A stretch of DNA of 63,724 nucleotides from assembly GCA_049611805.1 (NCBI GenBank), contig JBMZAX010000013.1, positions 1-63,724 on the forward strand, written 5' to 3'. The notes beneath the pieces are model-generated. The model saw nothing but the letters and a program-made list of their open reading frames with translations. It did not search any database and was not told the DNA's origin. Positions 1 through 9,243 of the stretch are shown here, piece by piece (position 1 is the first letter of the stretch; the number at the start of each line of letters is the position of its first letter). The DNA is from UBA7378 sp049611805 (GTDB lineage: Bacteria > Pseudomonadota > Alphaproteobacteria > RS24). The translations under genes and the position numbers were made by a program.

Positions 1-23
1 TCGGGGGTATCGTTAAAGTCCAT
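1..23 (-). CDS. Acyl-CoA dehydrogenase, N-terminal start only (partial)
   Basis: Only the first seven codons lie in the window. They read MDFNDTP, a very common opening of bacterial acyl-CoA dehydrogenases of about 380-400 residues. A strong purine-rich ribosome binding site (AGGAAGGAAAG) sits just upstream of the ATG. The gene follows another acyl-CoA dehydrogenase on the same strand, so the two are probably co-transcribed. The identification rests on the opening motif and the neighbour and is therefore tentative. Confidence 0.55.
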
Positions 24-53
24 TTTAACTTTCCTTCCTAATCTACACTTATA

Positions 54-141
54 TTTTGTGCTGGCTGATGCGGGTGAGCAGCATCAGGCCACATTGTCTT
101 TTGTGCCGGCTGATGCGGGTGAGCAGCATCAGGCCACATTG
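54..141. repeat. 45-bp tandem duplication with hairpins, covering a gene end
   Basis: Two copies with a 45-bp period, differing at one base over at least 43 bp (starting at 54 and 99). Each copy holds the inverted repeat CTGATGC/GCATCAG with a 9-nt loop (65-87 and 110-132). The right arm in the second copy contains the TGA stop of the acyl-CoA dehydrogenase that ends at 129, so the last codons and the stop were duplicated into the intergenic spacer. It could act as a transcript-processing or attenuation element between two co-directional genes; that role is inference. Confidence 0.85.
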
Positions 142-1253
142 CTTTTTTCAAGTTCACTGACCAAACGGTCTTTCCAGCGGCTGGCACTGCCCAGCGACAG
201 CGCCAGCAATTTCGAACGGCGATAATGGAACTGCGTATTGGCCTCCCAGGTAAAGCCGATGCCGCCATGCACCTGAATGTTTTCCTGCGCCGCAAAACGA
301 TAGGCTTCCGTGGCCGAAATGCGCGCCGCGGCTGCTGCCAGTTCCAGATCTCCGGCATCTTCGGCAAAAGCCATCGCCCCGTAATAGGCATTGGAACGGG
401 CCAGCTCCAGCTTGACATACATATCGGCAATTTTGTGTTTGATCGCCTGATACGACCCGATCTGGCGACCGAAAGCATAGCGCTCCAGCGCATATTCCTT
501 TGCCATATTCATGGCGGCTTCGGCCCCGCCAACCTGCTCAAAGGCAACGAGCACAGCCGCGCCCGCTTCAATGCGCCGGTAATTGTTCCAGCCATCGCCT
601 TCTTTGCCCAAAAGCGTGGCGGGTGCATTTTCGAACACAATTTCGCCATGCCCGCGCGTCGGGTCAATGGTTTCGACCTCGCGGCGGTTCACACCATCCG
701 CACTCAAATCCACCGCGACCAGAGACAGCGCGCGTTCGCCTTTGCCGCCGGTATTTGCCAGCACAATGGCAAGACCGGCAATCATGGCATCGGCGACCGG
801 AATTTTTGTGCCGTTCAGCTTGCCGTCGGCAAAAGTGGTTTTAACCGTGGCCGGCGACGGCGGCTGGGTGCCTTCCGACGCCGCAAGCGTGCCAATGCAC
901 GCGCCGGTTGCCAATTGCGGCAGCCAGGTTTCTTTTTGCGCCTGGTCGCCAAAGTTTTTCAACGCCTCGGCCGTCAGATAAATCGATGAGCTGAACGGAA
1001 CGGGCGCCACGCACCGGCCCAATTCTTCGGCCAGCACACATAATTCAAGCGGGCCAAGACCCAGCCCGCCAAACTCTTCCGGAATGGCGGCACCGGCAAA
1101 GCCCAACTCGCACAGGCCCTTCCACACGGCGTCATCATGGCCGGCATCGCCTTCGAGAATTTTTCGCACATGGTCAAGCGTGCAAGTGTCGTCCAGAAAC
1201 TTGCGGGCCTGATCCTTCAGCATTTTTTGATCATCGGAAAAATCGAAATTCAT
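129..1253 (-). CDS. Acyl-CoA dehydrogenase (FadE-type)
   Basis: A 374-residue flavoprotein that oxidises an acyl-CoA to the 2-enoyl-CoA, passing electrons to ETF. The N-terminal helical domain runs from about residue 1 to 120, the beta domain to about 215, and the C-terminal helical domain to the end. The last carries the family sequences ERYAFGRQIGSYQAIKHK (about 257-274) and QVHGGIGFTWE (327-337). Length is typical of the smaller subunit of paired FadE-type enzymes. A second acyl-CoA dehydrogenase starts immediately downstream, which suggests a heteromeric pair as in cholesterol or branched-acyl side-chain catabolism; that assignment is inference. Substrate is unknown. The 3' end lies inside a tandem repeat. 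Confidence 0.93.
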   Translation of the reverse strand: MNFDFSDDQKMLKDQARKFLDDTCTLDHVRKILEGDAGHDDAVWKGLCELGFAGAAIPEEFGGLGLGPLELCVLAEELGRCVAPVPFSSSIYLTAEALKNFGDQAQKETWLPQLATGACIGTLAASEGTQPPSPATVKTTFADGKLNGTKIPVADAMIAGLAIVLANTGGKGERALSLVAVDLSADGVNRREVETIDPTRGHGEIVFENAPATLLGKEGDGWNNYRRIEAGAAVLVAFEQVGGAEAAMNMAKEYALERYAFGRQIGSYQAIKHKIADMYVKLELARSNAYYGAMAFAEDAGDLELAAAAARISATEAYRFAAQENIQVHGGIGFTWEANTQFHYRRSKLLALSLGSASRWKDRLVSELEKSNVA

Positions 1254-1322
1254 CTTTCCATCACTCCCTTGATTGCATGGGCTTCACGCTAGCCCGCACC
1301 CGACAAACCGTCAATGCGTCGG

Positions 1323-4211
1323 TTAGCCCCGCAGGCCCGCCATCACGCGTATGAAGGCGGCTGAAATATCCTCGCGAAATTGCTCAAGCTGTGCCTGCAG
1401 GCGCGCCGGATCGGGCGCATGAACGGCATTCAACACCATTTCCGTCGCGCCCTGCCCGATCGCATCGCTGTCCGGCTCCAGACAAAGGCCTGAAATCTGC
1501 CGCAAAGCGGCATAATAGCTTCCCGCCTCCAGCAACAATTCATAATCACCGCGCGACAAGAGGTCGGTGGCATGTAATTTTTCAAGCGTCGCGGCCAGCC
1601 CGCGCGGGGCCACAATCGCGGGACAATCTGCCGCATACGCCAAAATGAGCGCCTGAACCATAAATTCGATCTCAATGAGCCCGCCGGGTCCGTTTTTGAC
1701 ATCCAGAGGCCCGCGTATTTTTTGGTGTTCGAACAGCCTTTGACGCATGGCCTCGACATCATCGGCCAGCATGTTTTTGTCACGCCGCCGACAAATCACA
1801 TCAACCATGACCGCGTTCAAGCGCGCCACAAGCTCCGGCGACCCGGCAATCACGCCGGCCTGCGTCAGCGCCATATGCTCCCATGTCCACGCATCATTTT
1901 GCTGATAGGTCGCAAAGCTCGACATTTTGGTGACCAGCGGCCCGGCATTGCCCGACGGCCGCAAGCGCATATCGACATTGTACAGGCTGCCTTCCTGTGT
2001 CGGCACGGTCAGGCCGCTAATGAGGCGACGCGCGGCACGCGCCATCCACACATCGCCCGCCAACGGTTTTTCGCCATCGGAGGTTTGCGCGAAATCGGGA
2101 CTGTCGCAGACAATGACCAGATCAAGGTCGGACTGCAAACTCAACTCGCCGCTGCCCAGCTTGCCCATGCCGATAACGGCCATTTCAGCGTGCCCAAGCC
2201 CGCCATGGCGCGCGGCAATATCGCGCCGGGCGGCGGGCAGGAGCCGCGAAATACTGCGCCGCGCAATATCGGCAAATTGCGTGCCCGCGGCTTGAAAATT
2301 GGTCGGATTGGCAAGCAGAAAAACGCCGGTGCGGAATTGGCTGTAATGCACATCAAGGCGCACGGCATCCAGAATCCCGGCAAAATCCAGCCCCTTATCG
2401 GCCTCACCATCATCCGCATCATCGCTCATCGGGCGGGTTTCAATCAGAATGTCGACAAGCTGGGCATTACGCGACAGCCAGGCCGACAGGCGCGGGGCCA
2501 CGCCGACAATATCAACCAGAAGTTTGAGCGCATTGTCATTTGACTGGAGCAGCGAAAAAAATTGCACCCCCGCCGGAAGCCTTTCCAGAAACTGGTTGAA
2601 GCGGATAAGCGCCTCATCCGGATCGGTGGCGCGCGCCAAAGCCCCCAGCAGAGACGGCATGAGGCGGGTGAGAATTTCACGCGCGCGCGGCGATTTGGTC
2701 GGCGGCACGCGCCCGGCGTGCCAGCCGCGAATAATGGCCGACACATCGCGCGGACGCTTGAAACCCATGGCCGTCAGATTTTCCAGCGTGTCGGGGTCGT
2801 CATCATTGCCGGTGAACACCAGATTGCCGCTTTCCGTGGACAGGCTTTCGGCATGCTCGAACAAAAGCGCATATTCACCGGCGACATATTGCAATGTGTC
2901 GGTCACGGCGGCGGTCAATGCGGCGGCATTTTCATAACCGGCAAGGCGCGCGAAAACCTCAAAGGCCGCATCGTCTTCGGGCAGCGTGTGGGTTTGCTCG
3001 TCAAGGCGCATTTGCAGGCAATGTTCAAGCCGGCGCAAAAACGCATAAGCCTGCGCCATGCCCGCCGCCGTCTCGGATGAAATCCACCCCGCCGCGCACA
3101 ACCCGTCAAGCATGCCGACCGTGGTGCGCCCGCGCAAAGTCGGGTCGCGCCCGCCCGCGATTAATTGCTGGGTCTGGACGAAAAATTCAATCTCGCGAAT
3201 GCCGCCGCGCCCCAGTTTCAGATTGTGCCCGCGCACGGCAATATCGCCATGCCCGCGCACGGCGTGTATCTGCCGCTTCATCGAATGCACATCTTCAATG
3301 GCGGCAAAATCATAATAGCGCCGCCACACGAAAGGGCCGATCTCGGACAGAAAATCTTCGCCCGCCTCAAGGTCGCCCGCAATCGGGCGGGCTTTGATAT
3401 AGACCGCGCGCTCCCAGTTTTGCCCGACGGTTTCGTAATAAGACAAAGCGGCGGGAACCGAGATGGCAACTTGCGTGGCACCGGGGTCCGGCCGCAGGCG
3501 CAAATCAACCCGAAACGCAAATCCGTCCGCCGTAGGGGTTTGCAAAAGCGCCGCCATATCGCGCACCAGCGTGATGAAAAACTTGCGCGTATCGACACCT
3601 TCCGCAACGGGCATGGCGTCGGGCGTGTAAAAAACAATGAGGTCGATATCGGATGAATAGTTCAACTCGCCCCCGCCATGCTTGCCCATGGCCAGCACAA
3701 TCAGCCCGGCTTGCGAGGCATGCGCCAATTTTCCGGCCTCGACCGCTTCCCCGACCAGCCAGTCAAACGACGCTGAAACGCAAATATCGGCAAGCCGCGT
3801 GAGGCAGCCCGTAACGGCACCCACATCCCAAATGCCGGAAAGGTCGGCCAGCGCCGACACCAGCGCTATTTTGTTGCGCGTATGGCGCAAGGCCGCCATT
3901 ACCTCATCGCGCGTTTTGCAGGCAGCGACGGCGGCGGGCAGCTCAGCCAACAGATTATCGGCAAGGGCCTCAGCCGAATTTTCACCCAACGCCGTCACAA
4001 TATCCGGATACCGCCGTAAAAGTGAGGCGAGAAACGAACTGCCTTCGACAATGCGCAAAAACAGGGCCTGATGCGTGTCGATTATGTTTGCACCGTCTTC
4101 CGCATAGACCGCAATGACATCATCCAGCCGCGCGCGGGCATGGGCTTCATCATAAGGCGCGATATCGGGCAAGCGCGCCGCAGCCACTGAAGCGAAAAAA
4201 TTTCCGGGCAT
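1323..4211 (-). CDS. glnE: Bifunctional glutamine synthetase adenylyltransferase/adenylyl-removing enzyme
   Basis: A 962-residue protein that adenylylates and deadenylylates glutamine synthetase in response to PII, controlling nitrogen assimilation in the cytoplasm. Two nucleotidyltransferase modules are visible, each with its signature: MGKHGGGELNYSSDIDLIVF in the N-terminal half (removing domain) and MGKLGSGELSLQSDLDLVIV in the C-terminal half (transferase domain). Between them lie the regulatory helices. Length agrees with the family. It starts 4 bp after the stop of the histidine kinase gene, so translation is probably coupled. In many Rhizobiales glnE likewise closes a block of ccm genes and a two-component system. 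Confidence 0.96.
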   Translation of the reverse strand: MPGNFFASVAAARLPDIAPYDEAHARARLDDVIAVYAEDGANIIDTHQALFLRIVEGSSFLASLLRRYPDIVTALGENSAEALADNLLAELPAAVAACKTRDEVMAALRHTRNKIALVSALADLSGIWDVGAVTGCLTRLADICVSASFDWLVGEAVEAGKLAHASQAGLIVLAMGKHGGGELNYSSDIDLIVFYTPDAMPVAEGVDTRKFFITLVRDMAALLQTPTADGFAFRVDLRLRPDPGATQVAISVPAALSYYETVGQNWERAVYIKARPIAGDLEAGEDFLSEIGPFVWRRYYDFAAIEDVHSMKRQIHAVRGHGDIAVRGHNLKLGRGGIREIEFFVQTQQLIAGGRDPTLRGRTTVGMLDGLCAAGWISSETAAGMAQAYAFLRRLEHCLQMRLDEQTHTLPEDDAAFEVFARLAGYENAAALTAAVTDTLQYVAGEYALLFEHAESLSTESGNLVFTGNDDDPDTLENLTAMGFKRPRDVSAIIRGWHAGRVPPTKSPRAREILTRLMPSLLGALARATDPDEALIRFNQFLERLPAGVQFFSLLQSNDNALKLLVDIVGVAPRLSAWLSRNAQLVDILIETRPMSDDADDGEADKGLDFAGILDAVRLDVHYSQFRTGVFLLANPTNFQAAGTQFADIARRSISRLLPAARRDIAARHGGLGHAEMAVIGMGKLGSGELSLQSDLDLVIVCDSPDFAQTSDGEKPLAGDVWMARAARRLISGLTVPTQEGSLYNVDMRLRPSGNAGPLVTKMSSFATYQQNDAWTWEHMALTQAGVIAGSPELVARLNAVMVDVICRRRDKNMLADDVEAMRQRLFEHQKIRGPLDVKNGPGGLIEIEFMVQALILAYAADCPAIVAPRGLAATLEKLHATDLLSRGDYELLLEAGSYYAALRQISGLCLEPDSDAIGQGATEMVLNAVHAPDPARLQAQLEQFREDISAAFIRVMAGLRG

Positions 4212-4215
4212 CGCC

Positions 4216-5646
4216 TTACCGTTCTCCGGCAGACACGCTCAGCGTGGCAACCAGCCCGTGCGGAAGATTGTCCGACAGCACCAGCGCGCCGCCATGCACT
4301 TGCGCAATTGCGTGCACCAGCGACAAGCCAATGCCGGAGCCGGGCAGGTGACGGCTGGGCTCCAGCCGCACAAAACGCGCCATGGCGCGCGCCCTGTCAG
4401 CGGCGGCAATGCCCGGCCCGCAATCGCGCACGGCAATATCGTAAAACACGCCGTCGGGCGCTTGGCGGCGCGACAGTTCAAGCCCGATATTTTCCCCGCC
4501 GTCCCCATATTTCAGGGCATTTTCCAGCAAATTCGCAATGGCCTGACTGACCAGGCTGCGTTCGCCGGAGATGCGCGCCGATTTATCATGCACCACGACA
4601 TTGAGACGCGCGCCCGCATCCTGAACAACCGGCTCGTAAAGCTCGGCAATATCTGCGACCACTGCCGCCAGATCGACCTCGGCACCGCTTCGGGCGACCG
4701 CGCCGCTTTCCAGTCGGGACAGCGACAACATCGCGGCGAAATTTTCCAAAAGCATGTCGATATCGTGAATGCTTTGCGCCAGCTGTTCGTCCATCTCACC
4801 GGCAGCCGTGCCGGAAATATCGGTCTCCAAAATTCGTGCGCGTGTGTTTTCCAACTGCCCGCGCAGGCGGTTCAGGGGGGTGCGCAAATCATGCGCGATA
4901 TTGTCCGTCACCTCGCGCATGGCCGACATCAGCGTGTTGATGCGCGCGGTCATATCGTTCAGCCGGTCGGCCAGCAGGGTCATTTCATCGCCCCTGCCCG
5001 CCAGCGCCACGCGCGTTTCAAACCGCCCCTGCATGATGTCGCGCAAGCTGTCGGAAATAATATCGACCCGCGCCAATGTTCGCCGCGCCATGAAAATGCT
5101 GCCCGCCAGACCGATCAATACCAGCACCAGCATTGCGCCGCCAAACATGCGCGCCATGGCAAGGAGTTGCGCCCTTTCGGGCGCGACATCGCGCGCCACC
5201 AGCAAAGCGAGGTCATTGTCGAGCACGATAACGCGCCCGCGCACCGGAAAAGCATCCGGCCTGTTGCGCTCACTATCGAGGGGCACATCAAAGGTGATCC
5301 AGTCATCGCGCGTACGGCGGGTGCGGTCGGGTGCCGGAAAAGCCGACAAATTGCCGGCCAGCCGCGTGCCCAAGCCATCGGCCAGAAAATACACCATCTC
5401 GCCGCCGGCTGTGCCGCGTGCGGTGACGAAATCCTTCAGCGTATCGACGCCTTGCGCGGCGTGCAGGCGCGAGACGACCGCCGCCTCCTGCCAGACCAGC
5501 GCATCACCGCTGCGGCTCAATGCGCGCGCCATCTCATTGTATAAAAATCCGAGCGTGGCGCCGGTGACAGCCAGAAACACGACCAGATAGACCAGCGCGC
5601 CGCGAAACGCCGAGGTCTGAAAAAGCGAGCGCTGTCTAGCCATCAT
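4216..5646 (-). CDS. Sensor histidine kinase, inner membrane
   Basis: A 476-residue HAMP-type sensor kinase. Transmembrane helices at about 16-36 and 166-186 enclose a periplasmic sensor of some 130 residues without a recognisable domain. HAMP follows at about 187-240, then the H box AHDLRTPLNRLR with the phosphorylated His252, the N box (AIANLLENALKYGD), and the G boxes DCGPGIA and GSGIGLSLVHAIAQ. The start overlaps the response regulator gene by 11 bp, marking them as partners. The stimulus is unknown; position between cytochrome c maturation genes and glnE is conserved in related bacteria. Confidence 0.93.
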   Translation of the reverse strand: MMARQRSLFQTSAFRGALVYLVVFLAVTGATLGFLYNEMARALSRSGDALVWQEAAVVSRLHAAQGVDTLKDFVTARGTAGGEMVYFLADGLGTRLAGNLSAFPAPDRTRRTRDDWITFDVPLDSERNRPDAFPVRGRVIVLDNDLALLVARDVAPERAQLLAMARMFGGAMLVLVLIGLAGSIFMARRTLARVDIISDSLRDIMQGRFETRVALAGRGDEMTLLADRLNDMTARINTLMSAMREVTDNIAHDLRTPLNRLRGQLENTRARILETDISGTAAGEMDEQLAQSIHDIDMLLENFAAMLSLSRLESGAVARSGAEVDLAAVVADIAELYEPVVQDAGARLNVVVHDKSARISGERSLVSQAIANLLENALKYGDGGENIGLELSRRQAPDGVFYDIAVRDCGPGIAAADRARAMARFVRLEPSRHLPGSGIGLSLVHAIAQVHGGALVLSDNLPHGLVATLSVSAGER

Positions 5647-6331
5647 CGGCCCGCATCATATATCCGGCCCCGCGTATCGTGTGCAGAAGCGGGGGTGTGA
5701 AATCGCGGTCAATTTTGGCGCGCAGGCGCGATATATGCACGTCGATCACATTGGTCTGGGGGTCGAATTGATAGTTCCAGACATTTTCGAGCAACATGCG
5801 GCGGGTGACGACCTGGCCGCGATTGCGCAGCAAATATTCCAGCAGCACAAATTCGCGCGGTTGCATGTCAATCGGCGCACCGGCGCGCGTCACGGTGCGC
5901 GCCACCAGATCAACGCTGAGGTCGGCCAGCGTCAAAGAGGTTTCGTTTTTATTGGCCTGACGCCGCGCCAAGGCTTCAAGGCGCGCTGTCAATTCGGTAA
6001 TGGCGTAAGGCTTGACGAGATAATCATCACCACCTGCCTGCAAACCGGCCACGCGGTCTTCAACCTCGCCCAGCGCCGACAGAAAAAGCACCGGCACATT
6101 TTGGCCCGCCGCGCGCAATTGCTGAACCATGGTCAGCCCGTCGCGCTCGGGCAACATGCGGTCGACAATCAGAATGTCGTAATTTCCGGCTTGCGCCATG
6201 TCGAAGCCGGTTACGCCGTCTTGCGCGCATGAAACCTGATATCCGATACCCGACAGGGTTTCCATTATCAGCGCGGCGGCGGCACCATCGTCTTCCACCA
6301 GAAGCACATGCACTTGTTCGGTTGCGTCCAT
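5636..6331 (-). CDS. Response regulator, OmpR/PhoB family
   Basis: 231 residues with a receiver domain (about 7-120) followed by a winged-helix DNA-binding domain (about 130-228). The acidic pocket is LVEDDG near residues 11-16, the phospho-acceptor is Asp57 in LIVDRMLPERDG, and the conserved Lys is 107 in LVKPY. The C-terminal domain ends with the family sequence VDVHISRLRAKID and IRGAGYMM. It overlaps the downstream kinase gene by 11 bp and is its expected phosphorylation target. Target genes cannot be read from the window. Confidence 0.95.
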   Translation of the reverse strand: MDATEQVHVLLVEDDGAAAALIMETLSGIGYQVSCAQDGVTGFDMAQAGNYDILIVDRMLPERDGLTMVQQLRAAGQNVPVLFLSALGEVEDRVAGLQAGGDDYLVKPYAITELTARLEALARRQANKNETSLTLADLSVDLVARTVTRAGAPIDMQPREFVLLEYLLRNRGQVVTRRMLLENVWNYQFDPQTNVIDVHISRLRAKIDRDFTPPLLHTIRGAGYMMRADDG

Positions 6332-6347
6332 GGCGCAACTCTAACGC

Positions 6348-6749
6348 TTATTCAACCTCAGATGAAGGGTTGCTTGAAAACATGCGGGTTACGAACCAGC
6401 CGGCAATGCCCAGCAATAAAAGCGGCAACAGCCACAAAACAGCCGTCGCCCCGCCAAAACGCGGGCGAAACAGAACAAACTCGCCATAGCGCGCGGTGAC
6501 GGCGGCGCGAATATCTTGGTCGCTGTCACCGGCCAGAAGGCGGGCGCGCACCATGGCGCGCAAGTCGCGGGCCAGCGGCGCATCGCTGTCATCAATCGAC
6601 TGGTTCTGGCAGACAAGGCAACGAAACTCGACCGACAGCGCGCGGGCACGCGCCTCCAAGGCAGGGTCGCCCAGCGCCTCGCCGGGGTCTATGGCATGCG
6701 CGGGCAGCACCAACGCACCGACAAGCAGCAGGGCGAAAGCCCGTATCAT
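6348..6749 (-). CDS. ccmH: Cytochrome c maturation protein CcmH
   Basis: A 133-residue membrane-anchored periplasmic thiol-reducing subunit of the haem lyase complex. It has a signal peptide (about 1-19, ending AHA), the redox motif CLVCQNQSI just after residue 40, and a C-terminal transmembrane helix (about 105-125). Length matches the short form of CcmH (the N-terminal half of the E. coli protein), as expected where CcmI is a separate protein. The start overlaps the ccmF stop by 4 bp (ATGA), indicating translational coupling. It is the last gene of ccmI-E-F-H. Confidence 0.95.
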   Translation of the reverse strand: MIRAFALLLVGALVLPAHAIDPGEALGDPALEARARALSVEFRCLVCQNQSIDDSDAPLARDLRAMVRARLLAGDSDQDIRAAVTARYGEFVLFRPRFGGATAVLWLLPLLLLGIAGWFVTRMFSSNPSSEVE

Positions 6750-8674
6750 GCGCCCGTCTCGGTGGCGGCATGGGAACGACGCCCGACGACGCGGCCTGCG
6801 AGCCCCAGCGCACCGCCCAGCGCCATCAAGATTGCGCCGATCCAGATAAACGCCACAAACGGGTGATACCAGATGCGCACCACCCGCTTGTCATCAACCG
6901 GTTCGCCGATGACGGCATAAAGATGGCCTGCAAGATCTGTGGTGATGGCGGCCTCGGTGGTCTGGCTGCGCTCGGCTTCGTAAAAGCGGCGTTCGGGCAA
7001 CAAAGCCTTGCCCTCATGCGCCCCGTCGAGATAGACGAGCCTGCCCTGCTCGGATGTGTAATTCGGCCCGGCGCGCTCGCGCACCCCGTCAAAGCGCAAA
7101 CTCTGTTCGCCAATCCGCAACGCATCGCCCGGCGTGGCCGCCACGACAAGTTCCTGACGCCACGCCGTCGCCGTGATAATGCCGATAATCATAACCCCCA
7201 GCCCGGCATGGGCGACGGGTGCCGACAAAAGCGGCGTTTGTGTGAGATTTTGAAGCCGCCGCAGGCGTTGCCCCATATCCGTCAACGCGCCGCCAATGAG
7301 CCAGAACGCCCCGCCCAGCAACACCAAAGCCAAAAGCGGCGTGCCGCTGCGTGTCAGGGCAAGCCCCAATGTGATCAATATGGCGGCAAGTGCGGCAGGA
7401 GCCAGACGCGCGACAAGCGGCGACAGCCGGTCATTGCGCCACGCCAGAAGCGGGCCCAGCGGCAACATGATGAGGAAGGGAATGGTGAGCGGGCCAAAAA
7501 CGGCATTGAAATAGGGCGCGCCGACAGAAATTTTCGGACCCCCCAGCGCGTCAAGCGCCAGCGGATAAATCGTGCCGACAAAAACCGTGACGGTCGCGGT
7601 GGCAAGAAAAATATTATTCGCCACCAGCAAAGCCTCACGGCTCACGGGTTGAAATTTATCCGCAGGCGTGGCCGGTGCGCGCCAGCCGAAAAGCGCCAAG
7701 CCACCGCCCGTGAACAGCGCGAGGATTGCCAGAATAAACAGCCCGCGTGCGGGGTCATTGGCAAAGGCATGTACCGAGGTCAGCACGCCGGAGCGCACCA
7801 GAAACGTGCCGGCCAGCGACAGGGCGAAGGTCACGATGGCCAGCAATAATGTCCAATTGATCAGCGTGCCGCGCCGCTCGGCGACAAGCGCCGAATGCAA
7901 CAGCGCGGTGCCGGCCAGCCACGGCATGAGCGAGGCGTTTTCCACCGGATCCCAGAACCAGAAACCGCCCCAGCCCAGCTCGTAATAGGCCCAGTAAGAG
8001 CCAAGCGCGATGCCAAGCGTCAAAAACACCCAAGCCAAAAGCGTCCATGGCCGCATCCAGCGCGCCCATTGGCGGTCAATTTTGCCGTCCAAAAGCGCGG
8101 CAATGGCAAATGAGAAGGTTATGGAAAAACCGACATAGCCCGCATAAAGCAGCGGCGGATGGGCGGCCAGTGCCGGGTCTTGCAAAATCGGGGTCAGGCC
8201 GCGGCCTTCAAAAGGGGCCGCATCAAGGCGGGCAAACGGGTTGGAGGTCACCACCAAAAACACCAGAAATGCGATACCCATCAGCCCTTGCACACCGAGA
8301 ATACGCGCGTGCAGGGAGCTTGGCATGGCGCGCTCGCCCCATGAAAAGGCGGCCCCATAGAGCGCCAAAATCAACACCCAGAGCAACATGGAGCCTTCGT
8401 GATTGCCCCACACACCGGCAATTTTATAGACCAATGGCTTGGCGATATGGCTGTTGGCATGCACCACGGCAAGCGAGAAATCGGAGACGACAAAACTGTA
8501 GGTGAGCGCGCCAAAAGCGATGAGAACCAGCCCAAACTGCGCGCGCGCGCTCATATCCGCGACAGGCATGAGACCGGCCGAGACCGAATTTGCGCCCGCC
8601 AGCCCGGCGCCCACTTGCACCAGACACACACACAGCGCGCAAATCAGCGCGAAATGGCCGAACTCGGCAATCAT
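6746..8674 (-). CDS. ccmF: Haem lyase subunit CcmF
   Basis: A 642-residue polytopic inner-membrane protein that takes haem from CcmE and, with CcmH and CcmI, attaches it to apocytochrome c. The WWD haem-handling motif is present as WGGFWFWDPVENASLMPWL. A conserved periplasmic His region is seen early (ANSHIAKPLVYKIAGVWGNH). The hydrophobic profile implies around 15 transmembrane segments. It overlaps ccmE by 4 bp at its start and ccmH by 4 bp at its end, consistent with a tightly coupled operon. Confidence 0.96.
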   Translation of the reverse strand: MIAEFGHFALICALCVCLVQVGAGLAGANSVSAGLMPVADMSARAQFGLVLIAFGALTYSFVVSDFSLAVVHANSHIAKPLVYKIAGVWGNHEGSMLLWVLILALYGAAFSWGERAMPSSLHARILGVQGLMGIAFLVFLVVTSNPFARLDAAPFEGRGLTPILQDPALAAHPPLLYAGYVGFSITFSFAIAALLDGKIDRQWARWMRPWTLLAWVFLTLGIALGSYWAYYELGWGGFWFWDPVENASLMPWLAGTALLHSALVAERRGTLINWTLLLAIVTFALSLAGTFLVRSGVLTSVHAFANDPARGLFILAILALFTGGGLALFGWRAPATPADKFQPVSREALLVANNIFLATATVTVFVGTIYPLALDALGGPKISVGAPYFNAVFGPLTIPFLIMLPLGPLLAWRNDRLSPLVARLAPAALAAILITLGLALTRSGTPLLALVLLGGAFWLIGGALTDMGQRLRRLQNLTQTPLLSAPVAHAGLGVMIIGIITATAWRQELVVAATPGDALRIGEQSLRFDGVRERAGPNYTSEQGRLVYLDGAHEGKALLPERRFYEAERSQTTEAAITTDLAGHLYAVIGEPVDDKRVVRIWYHPFVAFIWIGAILMALGGALGLAGRVVGRRSHAATETGA

Positions 8675-9150
8675 TTAACCGCCGCCCCCATATCACCATA
8701 ATCAGAGCCCGGATGGGTGGCATCCGGCTGCCAGCGTCCGGAGGCTTTCAACGCCTCGGCCACTTCCGGCGGCATGTAGGTTTCGTCATGCTTTGCCAGA
8801 ACCGTATCGGCAATGAAAATGCCGGAAGCGTCAAACCGGCCTTCGGCGACCACGCCCTGGCCCTCGCGGAACAAATCCGGCAACATGCCGGTGAAGCGCA
8901 CATCGACCTGATGCGCCAAATCGGTGATTTGAAAGCTAACATCGAGCCCGTCGCGCGCGACACTGCCTTCACTGACGAGCCCCCCGACGCGCAGCGCAAT
9001 GCCCGCGGCCACCGGCTTTTCGGCCAGTTCGCTGGGGGCGCGGAAAAACACAATATTGTCTTCCAACGCGGTCAGTGCCAGCGTTGCCGCCAGTGCGAGA
9101 AACCCAAGCCCTGCAAATATCATCGCCGCGCGCGCGTTTTTGGGTGACAT
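8671..9150 (-). CDS. ccmE: Haem chaperone CcmE
   Basis: A 159-residue periplasmic haem carrier anchored by one N-terminal helix (about 8-28) with an OB-fold body. The covalent haem-binding His121 is found in the HxxxY motif (HDETY, Tyr125) followed by MPPEV. It receives haem from CcmCD and delivers it to CcmF. Other ccm genes (ccmA-D, ccmG) are not in this window, as usual for alphaproteobacteria, where the system is split. Confidence 0.96.
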   Translation of the reverse strand: MSPKNARAAMIFAGLGFLALAATLALTALEDNIVFFRAPSELAEKPVAAGIALRVGGLVSEGSVARDGLDVSFQITDLAHQVDVRFTGMLPDLFREGQGVVAEGRFDASGIFIADTVLAKHDETYMPPEVAEALKASGRWQPDATHPGSDYGDMGAAVK

Positions 9151-9243
9151 TATTCCCTCAAAATCCTGCTCAAAATTTTGACCAGTATAAGCGCTAAATG
9201 CCCAATATGAATACGTCCATAAAGCCGCATCCCGCTTTAAGAT

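Noticed and set aside
54..141. Possible CRISPR remnant because of two hairpin-forming repeats.
   Set aside because: Only two copies, no unique spacers between them, and the unit is a copy of a gene end.
4258..5544. Open frame of 428 codons on the plus strand opposite the histidine kinase.
   Set aside because: It is antisense to a kinase with all motifs, its composition is His/Gln/Arg-rich as expected of a shadow frame, and it has no domain.
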